5,090 nucleotides of DNA, from contig CALFHG010000138.1 of the NCBI GenBank assembly GCA_937875805.1, forward strand, positions 1-5,090, written 5' to 3'. The notes under the pieces are model-generated. The model was not told the DNA's origin and made no database searches. It saw only the letters and a list, made by a program, of their open reading frames with translations. A program made the position numbers and the translations under genes. The first letter of the stretch is position 1. Each line of letters opens with the position of its first letter. The stretch is from an uncultured Nitrosopumilaceae archaeon (GTDB lineage: Archaea > Thermoproteota > Nitrososphaeria > Nitrososphaerales > Nitrosopumilaceae). Of the stretch, positions 4,997 through 5,090 are shown in pieces.

Positions 4997-5090
4997 ATAC
5001 GATGTAATCTTTATTCTTTGATGAAAATACTATTCACTACAAGTCAATCTATATTATTAACAAAATATTATCAAAGATAGTGAGTGATAA

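Noticed and set aside
5016..5076. Inverted repeat CTTTGAT/ATCAAAG near the right edge
   Set aside because: Only 7 bases with a loop of about 47 in AT-rich DNA. It is likely chance, and no gene could be assigned to the last 94 bases.

Overview
The window looks like chromosomal DNA from a marine-type ammonia-oxidising archaeon (Thaumarchaeota/Nitrososphaerota, Nitrosopumilus-like). The clues are strongly AT-rich DNA and densely packed short genes on both strands. TATA-like elements lie about 25 bases before several start codons, as expected for leaderless archaeal mRNAs, and T-runs stand in place of hairpin terminators. The proteins also fit: a small Lrp/AsnC regulator, an exported beta-sandwich protein, a tiny four-cysteine zinc ribbon, and several short proteins I can only place as archaeal orphans. 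The taxonomic call is inferred from style, because no rRNA or ammonia-oxidation gene is present.

Left part (1-1112): the 3' end of an unrecognised gene stops at 163 and is followed by a very strong triple T-tract. Two small rightward orphan genes follow, a 124-aa helical protein (267-641) and an 83-aa acidic protein (699-950). The second converges on a 47-aa zinc-ribbon protein of DUF5679 type on the minus strand (969-1112).

Middle (1113-3643): a 191-base non-coding gap is followed by two leftward genes. One is an exported Ig-like protein with a GTG start (1304-1729). The other is a large two-domain protein, an HD-type metal phosphohydrolase joined to a GNAT-like acetyltransferase domain (1808 to 3097 or 3145). 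Divergent from it is a 134-aa orphan (3239-3643).

Right part (3640-5090): a leftward two-gene unit encodes an Lrp/AsnC regulator (4205-4648) and, 10 bases downstream, a signal-peptide and membrane-anchored J-domain co-chaperone (3640-4194). The unit has a well-placed TATA box inside a 25-bp dyad, a plausible autoregulatory operator. The J-protein gene ends tail-to-tail with the 134-aa gene, and the two stop codons are interleaved in TTAA. A leaderless 75-aa two-TPR protein (4769-4996) is read divergently from the regulator. The last 94 bases hold no supported gene.

I saw no tRNA, rRNA, CRISPR, insertion sequence, integrase or defence cassette. Nothing here is clearly a new multi-gene system. 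The best candidates for novelty are the HD-GNAT fusion, the Lrp/membrane-J-protein unit with its TATA-straddling dyad, and the short orphan proteins.
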